Positions 34,446-45,700 of a stretch of DNA of 64,000 nt are shown here, piece after piece; the stretch's first letter is position 1; each line of letters opens with the position of its first letter. The notes beneath the pieces are model-generated. The model did not search any database. It was not told the DNA's origin and saw nothing but the letters and a program-made list of their open reading frames with translations. Origin of the DNA: Phanerochaete sordida. Lineage: Eukaryota > Basidiomycota > Agaricomycetes > Polyporales > Phanerochaetaceae. The DNA is taken from assembly GCA_019973155.2 (NCBI GenBank), contig BPQB01000035.1, positions 1 to 64,000 of the forward strand, given 5' to 3'. Made by a program: the position numbers and the translations under genes.

Positions 34446-35410
34446 TCACGCGGAGATAGTGACATAAGAAGGCGGGGGTTCGTTGTATGAGCTTTGCTCA
34501 GGTTCAGACGCCACATATCCAACCGGAGGCTGCAAAGATGCAGGCGACGTTATTGGGTTGGCTCGACCGAGCCAAGCCATCGAGCGCGCCTCGCCATCAA
34601 ATGTAGCGACGTGCGTGTCCCACTGTCCCTTCTCCTGCAGCCGCTTTCGCGTCTGCCTCCTCCACACGAAGAGAACAGCGACTACAAGAAGAAGGGTCGC
34701 GCATGGAATTGACACCGCGGGCAGAATAACTCCCATCTTGCTGGCTGCATGTTGCGAGGTAGACGAAGTTGACCTGGGACCCAATATCAATGAAGTCGTT
34801 GCAGTAGAGACAAGGCCCTGCGGCGCAGAGAATATTTACTGGGGAGAGGCAGACGATGGAGGCGAGGAGGGCGTGGAGCTTGCCGCGTCGCCCTCACCGG
34901 GCGTGTACTCCAGATAGTCGAACCACATCAGGTCTTGCGTCTGCACATTGACTGCTTTTGCAACGACAGTGTGTGTCCCCTGGGGCAGCGGCGGCGAGGA
35001 ATAGAATGTCTGGCGGAAGGTAGTCTCCTGCGGCTGTAGCAGTGTGACAGTGCTCGCGGTTGTCGGGTCGTCGTCCACTTCGAAGGATATGACACTCGGC
35101 GGACCGATTGGCTTGCCGGGAATTGTGCCGATCCATGCGACGCTGGTACCTGAACATTTGGTGTGAGCATCTGCCTATCATGAGGGCAGCAGAGACAGTG
35201 CGCACCAGTGAAGGAGAACGTGATGGTCGAGCCGTTCACGAGCGGTGCATGGGTCGTGCTGAGTTGACCTGGCGGTCAGCAGATGCATTCAGTTCTGGAC
35301 AAGGAGGCTCACTTGTCGAATTCTCCGACGCCATTTCCTCCTACGTCCCACTTGTTGTTACTGTACAAAACCCTCGGATCGGTGTCATCGACCTGAATGA
35401 CCGCTGCCAT
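34446..35410 (-). pseudogene. PPxY membrane protein G with one nonsense codon
   Basis: Exons 35313-35410, 35206-35258 (53 bp) and 34446-35149 follow the family plan: VDDTDPRVLY, NGSTITFSFTG, TSVAWIGTIPGK, DDDPTTASTV, FYSSPPLPQGTHTVVAKAV and WFDYLEYTPGEGD. In the stalk, a single in-frame TAA (34836-34838) interrupts the frame, which then continues unbroken through a membrane helix (VILPAVSIPCATLLLVVAVL) to the tail EPPPSYVTISA with a PPxY motif. Everything else is intact, so the loss looks recent. A soluble ectodomain ending at the stop, stop-codon readthrough or a sequence error are alternatives. Confidence 0.7.
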
Positions 35411-35639
35411 GCCTGAGAGACCAAGTAAAGCTCGTTACAGCATGCTACTATGCTGACAGGCCCGTTATATATCGTGGGGGAGCGCCTTGGCCTCCGTAGT
35501 GACACTGACATTTGCATTGGCATTGGCGGTTGACAGGTGACGTTGAGTGCATAGCGACGCTGCGAATTCCGATGTTCAGCATATGATGTATGACGTTCTA
35601 ACTCACCAAGGGCTGTGTTGCGAGTATCAGATGTGGTAA

Positions 35640-35770
35640 TCGCCGTTGAAGGCGAAGGATATAGTCGAGCCGTTTGACTGCTTCGAGAGGCGATTCGCCG
35701 TTGAGGGCGACCCTCGAGTATACGGCGCCCTCGTGGGCTGTGTCTATTACGAATTTCATGATCAGTGGCG
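35640..35770 (-). pseudogene. PPxY-family exon 1-2 relic
   Basis: Reading minus from about 35759, MKFVIDTAHEGAVYSRVALN resembles a diverged exon 1, and in a shifted frame SKQSNGSTISFAFNG matches the family's 53-bp exon. No exon 3 follows. This is the left part of segmental duplication copy 2. Confidence 0.55.
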
Positions 35771-37370
35771 AGGACGAATTTAGATTTTAACCAACATGTC
35801 TTGCGGCGGCCCGACACTGAAGACCTGTGACATGTCATACGGATAGGCTAACGTCGCCTGGTTGTTAGGCGAAGCAATCGCATCGCATAGTCAAGGGAGG
35901 GCCGGACAAACTCTTACACTGCGTGGCAAATGCAAAGCCATGTAAAGCGATTTAGTCCCAGGATGTCTACAAAAGCAGCTGCGCCACATACCTCAGGTAC
36001 CTCGATGCGCGGCTGATATGCCATACGGAGCTCTAGCGGCTCCATATCATAGCAGCGCTGTCGGAACAGCAGAAGTGATGGGCACTGTGCGCGCCCTATC
36101 TCATTTCGAGCTAAAATCACGTATACCTTCGCCAGCGCACGCCAAGTACTAATTCACGAGAGATGGCAGCTTTCAAACCAGGCAATGTTTGAACCTAAGA
36201 ACACAATCAATGTGCCACAAGTCAAATATCTGCACAGCCCAACGTCTGACCACAGCAATGAGCCATACTGGAAATGCTAGCTACAATTATGGCACGTACC
36301 TCCGTCGCTAGTCACAACCGCAGACCTAGTCTGAATCACTGCTTTCCTCGTCGTCTTCGCTGCTGGTCCCGTATGTGCTCTCCGCGCTCGCCGACCGGCT
36401 GTCGCTCGAGAAGGTCCGGTGGCTCGTAGACCAATCCGAGATCCACACGAGGTCCTCGTCCGACTCGCTGCTGTCCGTGCCGTCCTCGGGCGCGCGCACG
36501 AGCTCGACGCCGTCCCACAGGAGCTCGTCGACAACCGCCTCGAGCCGCTCGCGCTCGCGCTCGCCAAAGTTCACCGCGCGCACGATCTTGAGCTTCTTCA
36601 GACGCGCGCCGTGCACCGCACGCTGCGCGAGGCACCGCACGAGCCGCGCACCGAGCGCGCCCGCGGCGGAGGCGTCGCACGCCGCCGTGCCGCCGTGCCG
36701 CACCTGCGATGCGCACAGGCCGCAAAGGCCCTGGCCGAAGTACGGCTGCCACACGGCGTCGCGGAGCACGAGGCGCTCGAGCGCGGGGCAGAGCAGCGTA
36801 GATCCCGTCGCGGGGTCCGCGCGCGGGCGGAGCGCGGCGGGGAGCTCGTCCGCGGCGAAGCCGACGGCGCAAAGCGCTGCGAGCTGCGGAAGGGATGCGA
36901 GCGCAGCTGTCCAGGCGGCGCGCGGGACTTGCATGTCGTCGACGAAGAGCGCGCGCACGCCGGGGAGGTAGAGGGTGCTGCATATGCGCCGGAGCAGGAA
37001 GTCCGCGTCGGGGAGCCAGGTCTCGAGGTGGAACGTCGGCTTGCGCGGTGGCGAGAAGTTGAAGATTGCGCGGTCGCTTGCAGGCCACACTTCGAAGAGC
37101 AGGCGAAAACGCGAGTAGCTCAGTGTGCGGGGCCCAGGAACGTAGCGGGTACGCAGCGAGAGCGTCGACACCAGCGATGCGTCGTGAGCTTCGGCGCGGA
37201 TGATTTTAGAGGTGTAGGCTGTGATGAGGTCGTCCACCTGTTCGACATTGAATTCGCCTAGTGTGTCTTCGTCTTCAATGGTCCAATCATGAATGAGGGA
37301 GAGTCTAGCGGATGAGGGAAAGTCGAGAGTGCGCAGCAGGCACTGGCAAAGCTCTGGCTGCGCTTCGACG
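35640..37370. repeat. Segmental duplication, copy 2
   Basis: Counterpart of 31430-33165. In this copy the F-box part is intact and continues beyond the duplication to 38038, so this copy is probably closer to the source for that gene. Confidence 0.8.
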
Positions 37371-38038
37371 CGTAAATCGGATAACGAGGGGAGGAATACC
37401 GTGTCGCAGAGAATGCTGCCCCAAGGAATGTACCTCGCGGACTTGAAATCCGCGATATGTAGCTCCTGCAGAAGCGACATTTCTCGGAGGCATTGGCACA
37501 GCTGTTTCATTGATTTGGTGCCCCATGACTGCAGAGGGCTTAACAGGCGAAGATGAGTCAGAGTCGGCCGAAGACACATGTTCAGTCGGTCATTTTGGCG
37601 GAACCGCTGTAGCTCGAGGTGCTTGAGTGGGGCAGTGCTCCAGGGGAGCTCGAGCAGCTCGCATGGCTCGTACCCGTAGCGAGAAGTCATTTCAATGCGC
37701 ACAGAGGCGAGCAGAGGCGCTTTGGAGTTGAAGAATACCCAGTACAAGGTGCTCTCGTCGAGTGCGTACCGGTCGTGCCGGAGCCAGAGAGCCTGGATGC
37801 GCGGCAGGCGCCGCAGGACCTCGGTCAGCGCTTGGAATCGGGGCCCGGACGCGCTGTTCACCTCGCCTCTGACCGAGAGGGGCATTTTCGCGGAACGTTG
37901 GAGGTACGCCAAAGCCGCCAAACCAGTGTCCAATTGGATGAGGCACCAGAGCTTCGGACATCGCAGGGCGACATTGTACCAATGCCTGCAGGTAGCAACA
38001 ACGTCAACTAGGGTGCAAGCAGGCCAAAGTGTGAACAC
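36326..38038 (-). CDS. F-box/leucine-rich protein, N-terminus incomplete
   Basis: A long open frame of 570 codons starts inside an F-box: LVDVVATCRHWYNVALRCPK followed by LWCLI, but the LPxEIL-type first helix is missing and the frame has no ATG at this point. A TGA lies a few codons upstream, with a possible acceptor (CCGCCAAG) between. Leucine-rich strands follow (LPRIQALWLRHD, LKHLELQRFR, LTHLRLLSPL, LQELHIADFK), the usual target-binding part of fungal F-box/LRR proteins in SCF ligases. The C-terminus is very acidic and Ser-rich (TSSEDDEESSDSD). The upstream DNA is an AT-rich block, so the first exon may have been displaced or lost. It may be a 5'-truncated gene. Confidence 0.7.
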   Translation of the reverse strand: MFTLWPACTLVDVVATCRHWYNVALRCPKLWCLIQLDTGLAALAYLQRSAKMPLSVRGEVNSASGPRFQALTEVLRRLPRIQALWLRHDRYALDESTLYWVFFNSKAPLLASVRIEMTSRYGYEPCELLELPWSTAPLKHLELQRFRQNDRLNMCLRPTLTHLRLLSPLQSWGTKSMKQLCQCLREMSLLQELHIADFKSARYIPWGSILCDTVFLPSLSDLRVEAQPELCQCLLRTLDFPSSARLSLIHDWTIEDEDTLGEFNVEQVDDLITAYTSKIIRAEAHDASLVSTLSLRTRYVPGPRTLSYSRFRLLFEVWPASDRAIFNFSPPRKPTFHLETWLPDADFLLRRICSTLYLPGVRALFVDDMQVPRAAWTAALASLPQLAALCAVGFAADELPAALRPRADPATGSTLLCPALERLVLRDAVWQPYFGQGLCGLCASQVRHGGTAACDASAAGALGARLVRCLAQRAVHGARLKKLKIVRAVNFGERERERLEAVVDELLWDGVELVRAPEDGTDSSESDEDLVWISDWSTSHRTFSSDSRSASAESTYGTSSEDDEESSDSD

Positions 38039-38059
38039 TTGGCGGGTACGATTTCTTCA

Positions 38060-39785
38060 TTCTTCTTTGAACCACCCCAACCATCCATCTGTATAAATAG
38101 CTACTAGTATAAGCTGATGAACTCATAAAAATTGTACGGTTCTTGCTTCAGGCACAGCAGGGTTTTTGTTTGTAGTGTATAGTGCAGTGTGCATGATCTT
38201 TTCAGTCATCAAACCATTGTAAGCTGCCCCGAGGTGCAGCTCTGCAATGCAGCCTCGGGTGCAGCAACTTTGCATATGGTGGCCAGAGGTGTGATCTCTC
38301 GACACAGGCACTCGATGCAGAAGCATAAGTCACAACTGCTCAAGAGTTGGGACAAGGCCCCTCGACATGCACAGTCACTTCGGGATACAGCTCTGAGGCG
38401 TACACTGAACAGCTCGAAGATTTGGAAGCCCCGGGATAGGCTAAAGCTCTGAGACATCTAAGGCTCTGAGCACAAGCACCTTGGGCGCTGCACAGTCCCT
38501 CGGCAGTTTCCAAGTGGCTGTAGTACTTGAATGGTGCCTCGGCATATTGAATAAACAGACTCTTCTACCATGAAATACAGAGTTCTCTGAGTGCAACTGT
38601 GCAAGCGAGCACTTTGTCGTTTCAGCTCAACCCAGTCCAGTTTAGCTTCAGTCTCGTCTCTGAGAGGCTTCATGTCACATGAGGAGCTTTTGTCGCGCTC
38701 AAGGCTATCTTCTCTCGCATTTTAGTCGCAGTCTTGTCTCCTCCTATCGTCCCAATCACAGTCTCATCTGAGTCCTTGTTTCTCGGGCCTCATACATATC
38801 TATCCCTCAACATACCTCACTCAACCTGGCTCTCCCTTGCTTAGAGGAACCTCCACTGTTTCTCAATGCTCTGCCTAACTCTGACAGCAGTCACACACTG
38901 TGTCAAAGCTGGGCATAATTGATATATCGTGGTTTGGGATCTTGAAGTCAGAGACAAAGATTGGAAGTGGACTCAACGTAAAACTGCACCCTTAGCAGGA
39001 GATTCAGAGTTTTCCCTCGAGTAGCCTTCAGTTTTGGTATGCTGCAATGAAACTGGGTTTAGCCCACTGTGGTCAAGACTCTCTGCAGGAATACATTTCT
39101 TTGGCCCAAATGTACATTCTCTGTTATCATAAGTTTAGTGTATAGCTTTGGTGTATACACCTCAGTGCTTGAAATTAGCGCTGCTATTTGTTATGATTTT
39201 TGAGAGGGCACACAAAGGCCTGACTCATGCACTCTGTCACCAATATTTCGAGCTGTATATCAAGGCTGAGAACAAGTTTGATCACTCCGAAATCAACAGA
39301 GATTTACCAGTATCAGATACACAGTATGTCCATGCTCAGATGCTCCAAAGCAGAACCTGAGCTTGCTGAGGAAGCCAGAGCAGTCTTGCGCGCTAAATAA
39401 GCGCTCAATGAGCGTCTAATTCTCCGAAATGCGCACACTCCAAACACTTCCCTACAGCTTCAACAAATTTATATCATATATATTTTTACATGACTTGGAT
39501 TCTATACATGCGCTCTATACAATGAGCGTGTACAAACATAGATGTTTCGCACTTCTAGATGTTATGTTCCCAATTGGGAAGGTAGAAATTGATCTAAAGC
39601 GAATTATGCCTCCTGATGGCTCAAACTATACAATTTGATGGTTCTGATGTTATAGATCCTGTTGATAGTGTATAGGGTATGTGTATACCAAGTTTCATGG
39701 AAATCCATCCAGTAGAAAGCTCGGGGCAGAAAAAAGTCTCAAAGTGAAAAACCCCTCAAAGTGCTGGTCTGAATTGGAACGATGT
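38060..39785. mobile_element. AT-rich non-coding block, probable insertion
   Basis: About 1.7 kb differ sharply in composition from the surroundings: AT-rich, CpG-poor, and no frame over 90 codons with protein character. The block lies between two broken F-box sequences, one lacking its N-terminus (ending at 38038) and one lacking everything after its F-box (39793-39945). I found no clear terminal repeats or target duplication, so the element class is unknown. It may instead be an old decayed retroelement. Confidence 0.4.
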
Positions 39786-39792
39786 CTTCACT

Positions 39793-39945
39793 TCATTCAG
39801 AAATCGTAATCCATTGGTGAGGATCCGCAGGCCAAGAGTCCTCGGTTGCGAGCCATTCGTCGTCTCGCCACAAGACAAGGATGTCTCGTAGAATTTCCAC
39901 GGGGAGATCGTGGACACCGGTTTTTTGCGACAAACCGAGCGACAT
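39793..39945 (-). pseudogene. F-box N-terminal fragment
   Basis: A 50-codon segment starting MSLGLSQKTG contains LPVEILRDILVLW and then PADPHQWITIS, the first half of an F-box with a typical short insert. The frame ends at a TGA immediately before the AT-rich block and no donor site is present, so the rest of the gene is missing. Upstream codons in the same frame (LTTLWSAIFIFAP) resemble the end of an F-box but are in the wrong order, suggesting rearrangement. Confidence 0.5.
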
Positions 39946-40708
39946 GTCTAAGGAAGGCGCAGAAGTCTCGTTAGATGCTGAAGTGTAACGGTAGAGCAAA
40001 TGCCGACCTGTAACTAGCCGTCCGTAGCGAACGAGGCCGCCAGGGAGCAAAAAGTCAGGAGCGAAGATGAATATTGCGGACCAAAGCGTGGTCAGTTCGC
40101 AGCAGAATCGGAGTAAGCTTTGCGTTGCAGGATGTAAGCAACCTTCCCTTACCAAGCGCCTAACAAGTCAATCAGTGTAAGTGATGGGTAATAAAGTGTG
40201 CAATAAGTAGGCTAGCGCCCATGCCCCCGCCGCCTCGAGGTTGTGAGATTGAACGAGGACCGAGTATGTTTGGGCGTGTGAAACCTGATTGTATTCGGGT
40301 CGCGTAGAAATATGGTACATAAAGTCAAGGATTTTTGGCTATTAATGCAATAGTAATGTGCAGGACAATAACGAAGGCCAAAGCGAAGTGGCAAAGACTA
40401 CCGGGATCCGGACGCAAGCCTGCTCAGCGTTGGAGGGCAAATTGTCTTTCGTCCGAGCCCTGCGCCATGTGCATAGTGAGCAAGATCAAAGGCTCTCGCA
40501 TAATTGAGAGCGCTCACCTCTCACAACCTTGACTTCCCGAACATCACTGGGCCCGAAAGGTCCACAGCTTGCGTCGGCAAGCTGGCATCCCAATCTCGAA
40601 GCCCCCGCCAGCGCAGCGCCACCCCCGCACTCGCAGAAGACGCAGCAAGCAGTGTATTCCAGCCGAACGGCGTCGCGCGCGCACGCATACGGGGCTCCAC
40701 CGACCTCA
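39946..40708. other. Intergenic sequence
   Basis: No intact gene. At 40521-40727 the minus strand has a frame (starting RAQVVMRSVEPRMRARATPF) that may be the frameshifted C-terminal continuation of the next gene. The rest is moderately AT-rich and empty. Confidence 0.35.
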
Positions 40709-42240
40709 TCACGACCTGCGCGCGCACACCGTCAGCGAAGGCCTCGTCGGAATGACGATATCCACACCTGCATCCTCCTCAAGCCCGTCGAAGACGAGCT
40801 CGCGCGCCGCAATGCCCCGAAGCGCACGCGCGCCGCACGCCGCCTGCGAGCAGTAGCACGGCACCGCCGCGGCTCCAGCGCCGCGCGGGAGGGCACGCGG
40901 GCCGTCCTCGAGGGCACCCCCGAAGAGCCAGCCCGCAAGCGCCGCGTTGTCCGTGCATCCCTCGGCCGCGACGTGCGCGGGGCGCGGGAGGCGCGGCGGG
41001 CGGCGCGTGCGCGCACCGGGTGCAGCTGTCCAGCGTACGTTCACGAGCGCGAGCGAGTGCAGGTTTGGGGCGTCGGCGAGGGTGCGCAGGAGCGCGGAAA
41101 GCGCGGGGAAGGTGCAGGCGTGTAGCTCGAGGCTGTGGAGGCAGGCCAGGGCTTGCTTCGAGGCGGGGCTGCGGGTGAAGAGGTGTGGGGCTGGGGAAGT
41201 GATTTGGAGGTGGCGCAGGGCGGGGAGGCGGGCGAGCGTGCGGAAGGTGCGTTCGCTCGGGTCGGGGGCGGTGAGGGCGAGGATGTGGGGGGCAAGCCAG
41301 GTGGAGGAAGGGCGGGAGAGGAGGGTGCCGAGGAAGGTCGTGTCGGAGGTGCTGGCGAGGTGCAGGCTGCGGAAGAGGCGCGGGCGCAGGCGGAGGCACC
41401 AGGACCAACTGACGAGCGAGAGCTTCGAGGCGAGGTGTTTGCTGGGGCCGTCTTGCGCTGCTTGGTCGATGAGGTGGTCTTGGACGAGCAAGATAATTTC
41501 TGGTGGTAGGTTGTCCCACAAGACAGGATCTAAGTCTTCGAGGTCTTCGAGATCCTCAAATTGATCTTCATCTTCTGCAGGATGTCAGCGAGAGGTGGGC
41601 TGGAAGAGATGGTGCCTCACCGGAGGCGATGCTGCTGCAGTCATCGTCATCGTCGGACGTATAGACCTCGTTGAAGATGCATTCGGGAGGCTCTGGCTGC
41701 CATATTGCGTCTTTGGGTGGGTCGTCGCCATAGCCGAAGTTCTCGTAAGATTCCAAGAAAGACGGGCCACTTTCGCCAATCCAGCCTTGCCCATCATGGA
41801 GGTATCTCGACAACGGCGTTGAGTCAAAGATATCTGATAGCTGAGAAAAAGCAGTGAGCATGCTTTGGCAATAAGGCTCGTCGAACGGGGACCAGTAGCC
41901 TGCGTGCCCACCAGAGTGACCTGGCACGCCAAGTTATAGCATAAGAGGCGTGAGATAGAAGCGACGAGATTAGAGGTGTGGGGTCACTTCGACACCACTA
42001 GGCCAATGCAGGAGCATGCTTCTCGAGCTAGAAGCACATACCAGCGGAAGCTAATGCGCCCGCGACGTATGACGAAGCCCGGGAACGTCGCAAGAAGCTT
42101 GCTCTACAGTGCGTTTCGTGGCAACGCTGAAGGGTATCTGGAAACGAAGCAAGCACAGATGACCATGTGGAGGATAAACTAGACTTATCGGGGTCGACAA
42201 TCGCTGCGAGAAGCGTTTCGGCTGTCTTTGTGCACTGCAT
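40709..42240 (-). CDS. F-box-like protein with acidic N-terminal extension
   Basis: Three exons (42042-42240, 41621-41920, 40709-41574) give 454 aa. The first 170 residues are unusual: a Ser/Arg-rich start (MQCTKTAETLLAAIVDPDKS), then a Gly/Asp/Pro-rich segment and a strongly acidic stretch (TSDDDDDCSS, EDEDQFEDLEDLEDLD). An F-box follows at LPPEIILLVQDHLI and SLVSWSWCLRLRPRLFRSLH. Leucine-rich repeats come after it (LPALRHLQITSP, LHSLELHACTF, LHSLALVNVRW). Such proteins act as SCF substrate receptors. The last 60 residues look poor, and a frame one base out continues to 40521, so the C-terminus may be shortened by a frameshift near 40745. Confidence 0.7.
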
Positions 42241-42739
42241 TCTGGACAGCCATGCAAGTTTCTATTCACCGGAGATCTTCAAACCATGTACAGGACCAAT
42301 ATCGCCGAAGCGCGGTCGCATCTTGCGCGCCGGGATATTGGACGCTACGAACAAGGAGCGAAGTACGATAGCGGTTCTGGCTTGGCCGTCGACCGTAGTG
42401 GGACGTCATCCGCTCTGGCGAACGCGCGACAGTCTCTCGTCTCTGTTTGCTCGTGTTAGGATCGCACGGCCCCGATATCCAAACGCAGACACCGTCGCCA
42501 TCGTACTTTCTTCAGTGGATTTTTCACTGTGGTTTCTCATCGTTACAGTTCTGCGAGTAAGTAATCTACACGAACGCGCAAAGGACTATCCAAACGTGCA
42601 AAATCCCGTATTATATTCGAATTACTGTACGCTCTACTCTATCTCTACTGCTACAACCGTTCTACATTCCGCGCTCTTCGCGTTAGATCGTCCCGTCCTA
42701 CAATTACATCGCGTTTACGCTTGTTGAACGTTGATGCCC
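42241..42739. other. Intergenic sequence
   Basis: Upstream region of the F-box-like gene (minus) and 3' end of the IBtk-like gene. No coding sequence recognised; the last 200 bp before 42730 are AT-rich. Confidence 0.45.
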
Positions 42740-45700
42740 TCACTCGGTCTTCGCCTGCGCGCCCTCGGCTTTGCTATTTGTACCGGGGCCCGGGCGCCTC
42801 CGCCTCCGCGGCGTGTTCGGTGCGCTGCCCTCAGCGGGGCCAGCGACGTCCTTCCGCTCCTTCGCACCCTCACCCGCTGGCTTCCTCGTTCCGTCGCCCG
42901 CAGGCTTCCGCGCACCATCCTTCGCGCCCTCGCGCCGCCGCCCCTTCGGCTTCCTCGCCGCACCAGCCTCTGCCGACGCCGCCAGAGGCGCAGCGCCCGC
43001 CTCCTCCGCGCGCAGGCGCACCTCCTCGGCGGCCCACCACTCGAGGAACTCCTCCTCGACGCGGCGCGCGGCCTCCTCGGCCTGGATCTCCTTGAGGCTG
43101 CGCGTGCGCGCCTTGCCGCGCCCGCCCTGCTCGCGCTGCAGCTCCTGGATCGCGACGAACGACGGCGCGGCGGCGGGCGCGGGCGACGGCTGCACGGACG
43201 GCTGCACGGGCGGGAGCGTCCACGCCGCCGCGTTGCTGCTGCAGGTCAGTCAGTCTTTGAGGATCTCGAGGTAAATCTAACGGGACGTACGCTGTGCGGC
43301 GCATCGGCGACGCCGTCCCCTTCTGCTTCGCCGCCTGCCTGCTCGGCGCGAACACGGGGCCCATGCCGGGGCGCGGCGCCGGCGGGCCCTCGTCCCTGGT
43401 GCGCGTCGCGCGCATCGTCGGCGTCATCGGTGGTGTCTGCACGGGCGAGCCGCCCGCGGCGAGGGCCGCGGACGACACGGACGGCACGGGCTTCCACGGC
43501 GAGCCCCCCGCGGGCGTGCGCGCGGCGCTGTCGGCGAGGAGCGTCGCGGACGTCTTGCGCTGCGGCGTGCGCCAGTTCGCGGCTTCGGACGCGGCGGACG
43601 AGCGCGGGACTGAGGAGCTCGCGGGCGCAGGGCGCGAGCCCGACGCCGCGGTCTCGGCCATGATGGCCTTCATGTCTGCCCTACAACACTGTCAGCACGA
43701 ATCCATGCGCACATACATTGCAGCTTACTTCGGAGCAGCACCCGGCACCTTCCACCCCCCAACCTTCTCCGGCGCGCCGCCAACGACGGGCGCAGCCCTC
43801 GCAGGCTGCACGGGCGCACTGAGGCTGAGCGGCGGGATCGCGTCGACGCCGTCCATCATGAACACCTCATCATCGACGACCTCCACGACGCCCCTGCGCT
43901 TCTCGGCAGGGCGCGCGGGCTCGGGCGCGGGGCGCGTGCGCACGGGCGGCGGGCGCGGCTGCGCGCTGCGGACAACGGGGCTCGGCCAGTCCTGCTGCGC
44001 GGCCCACGCGGCGTGGCGCGCGAGCGCGGCGGCGGCGAGGGCGCCGGTGCGCGCGACGGGCGCCTTGCGGGCCTGCGCGGCGCGCACGGCCGCGGCGAGC
44101 TGCTTGACGAGGTCCGGCGGGAGCGCGTCGAGCAGGCGGTGCTCGAGGAGGGTCTCGAGGTTGCGCGCGATGTAGGCCTGGACGCTCTGCACGAGCGCGG
44201 TCGCGTGGAAGAGGGATGCGTCGGCGAGGATGAAGGTCGCGTTTGCGATCGTGATGCGCTGCTGGATGATGCGCGAGCAGAGGAGGACCATGCGGTCGAG
44301 GAGGAGCTCGTTCTGGCGCGGGCGTCAGCCCGCCGTCACCACCAAAAGTAGAATCAACACGCACCGCGACGGCCATGACGCCAAACACCGCGTCGACAAG
44401 CTCATCCGCACTCCCCACATCCTCCATATCATCAAACACCTCCTCCTCGGCGCCATACAGATACCGGAGCACATACTGCACCTCGCGCCAGCGCATGTGC
44501 CGCAGGTCGACGCGGATCGTGCGCTCGGGCGTCCAGCGGCGCGCGGTCCACGCAGGCTCGCCGAAGAACGCCGCGAAAAACGGCGAGCGCGCGCGCAGCA
44601 CCGCGCCGTGCGCGGGCACCTCGCGGTCCGCGAGCAGCAGCACGACGTCCGGCCGCAGCGCGTCGCGCTCCTCCACCTCGCGCACGTCCGCCTCGCAGAC
44701 CTCTGCGGCGACGGCGCCGAGGTCGCGCGCGAGCGTCGGGGCCACGTCGCGGCGGAACGCGCCCTCGAGCGCGGCGGCCATCGCGGGGAGCGCGAGCGCG
44801 TCCGCGAGGGCCTGGAGCTCCGTCTTGAGCTGCGCGGGGCGCACCTTCAGACGCGCGAACGCGGGCGTGAGCGCGGGCGCGCCGCCGATGCGCCAGTCCC
44901 ACACTGCGACGAGGTCGTCGGCGTAGAGATAGCGCAGGAGGAGGAGCACGCTGAGCGGGTGCGCGCCCGCGACGGTGAGGCGCGCGGGCGTGCGCCAGGG
45001 GCAAGGGTGCGAGCCGTCGTCTGAGCGCCGCTCCCGCTCCTTGTCTTTCTCTTTGTCCTTCGCGAGCGCGATCCGTATCGCCGCACCACCGGACACCTTC
45101 ACCTCGCACGCCTTCCCCGCGAGGACCGCGCGGAGCACCGCGCTGCGCGCGCCGAGGATGGCGCGGTGTGCCGGGATGCGCGGCTCGGTGCCGCCGAGGA
45201 CGTGCACGAGGAGGTCCGCGCCGTGCGCCCCTTCAGACGTGCCACTGAGGGGACTCGGCAGGGGAGCTTCGCCGGGCAGCGCTCTCGAAGCCTTGACAGC
45301 TTGCGCGTGCGTATCGAGGAGCATAAGCAGCGCGGCGAGCGCCACCTGGTCGCGCAGCACGGCGGGGTCGTCCTCGCCATCCTCAACATCACGCGGCCTC
45401 TCCCTCTCCCCATCCCCATCCTCATCCCCGTCCACCCGCACCCCAACCCCCAGCACCGACACCGCCTCCCGACCCTGCCTGCGCCCATCCGCAGGCGGCC
45501 CAAACCACGGCACGACCCCCTCGATCTCCTCGCGCAGCGTACGCCCCTCGACACACACCTCATCTACCCTCGCATCAACGCGCAGCGCGGCAAACGCGCC
45601 CGTGCTGTTCGCGTACACGCGCACGACGCGCTGCAGGCACGGCACGCGCGCGAACTTGAATGCCTTCCCCGCGCCGCCCTCGTCCGCGGGCGCGGCAGAA

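Noticed and set aside
38060..39785. Naming the AT-rich block as a specific transposon class
   Set aside because: No terminal repeats, target duplication or coding remnant could be found by eye.
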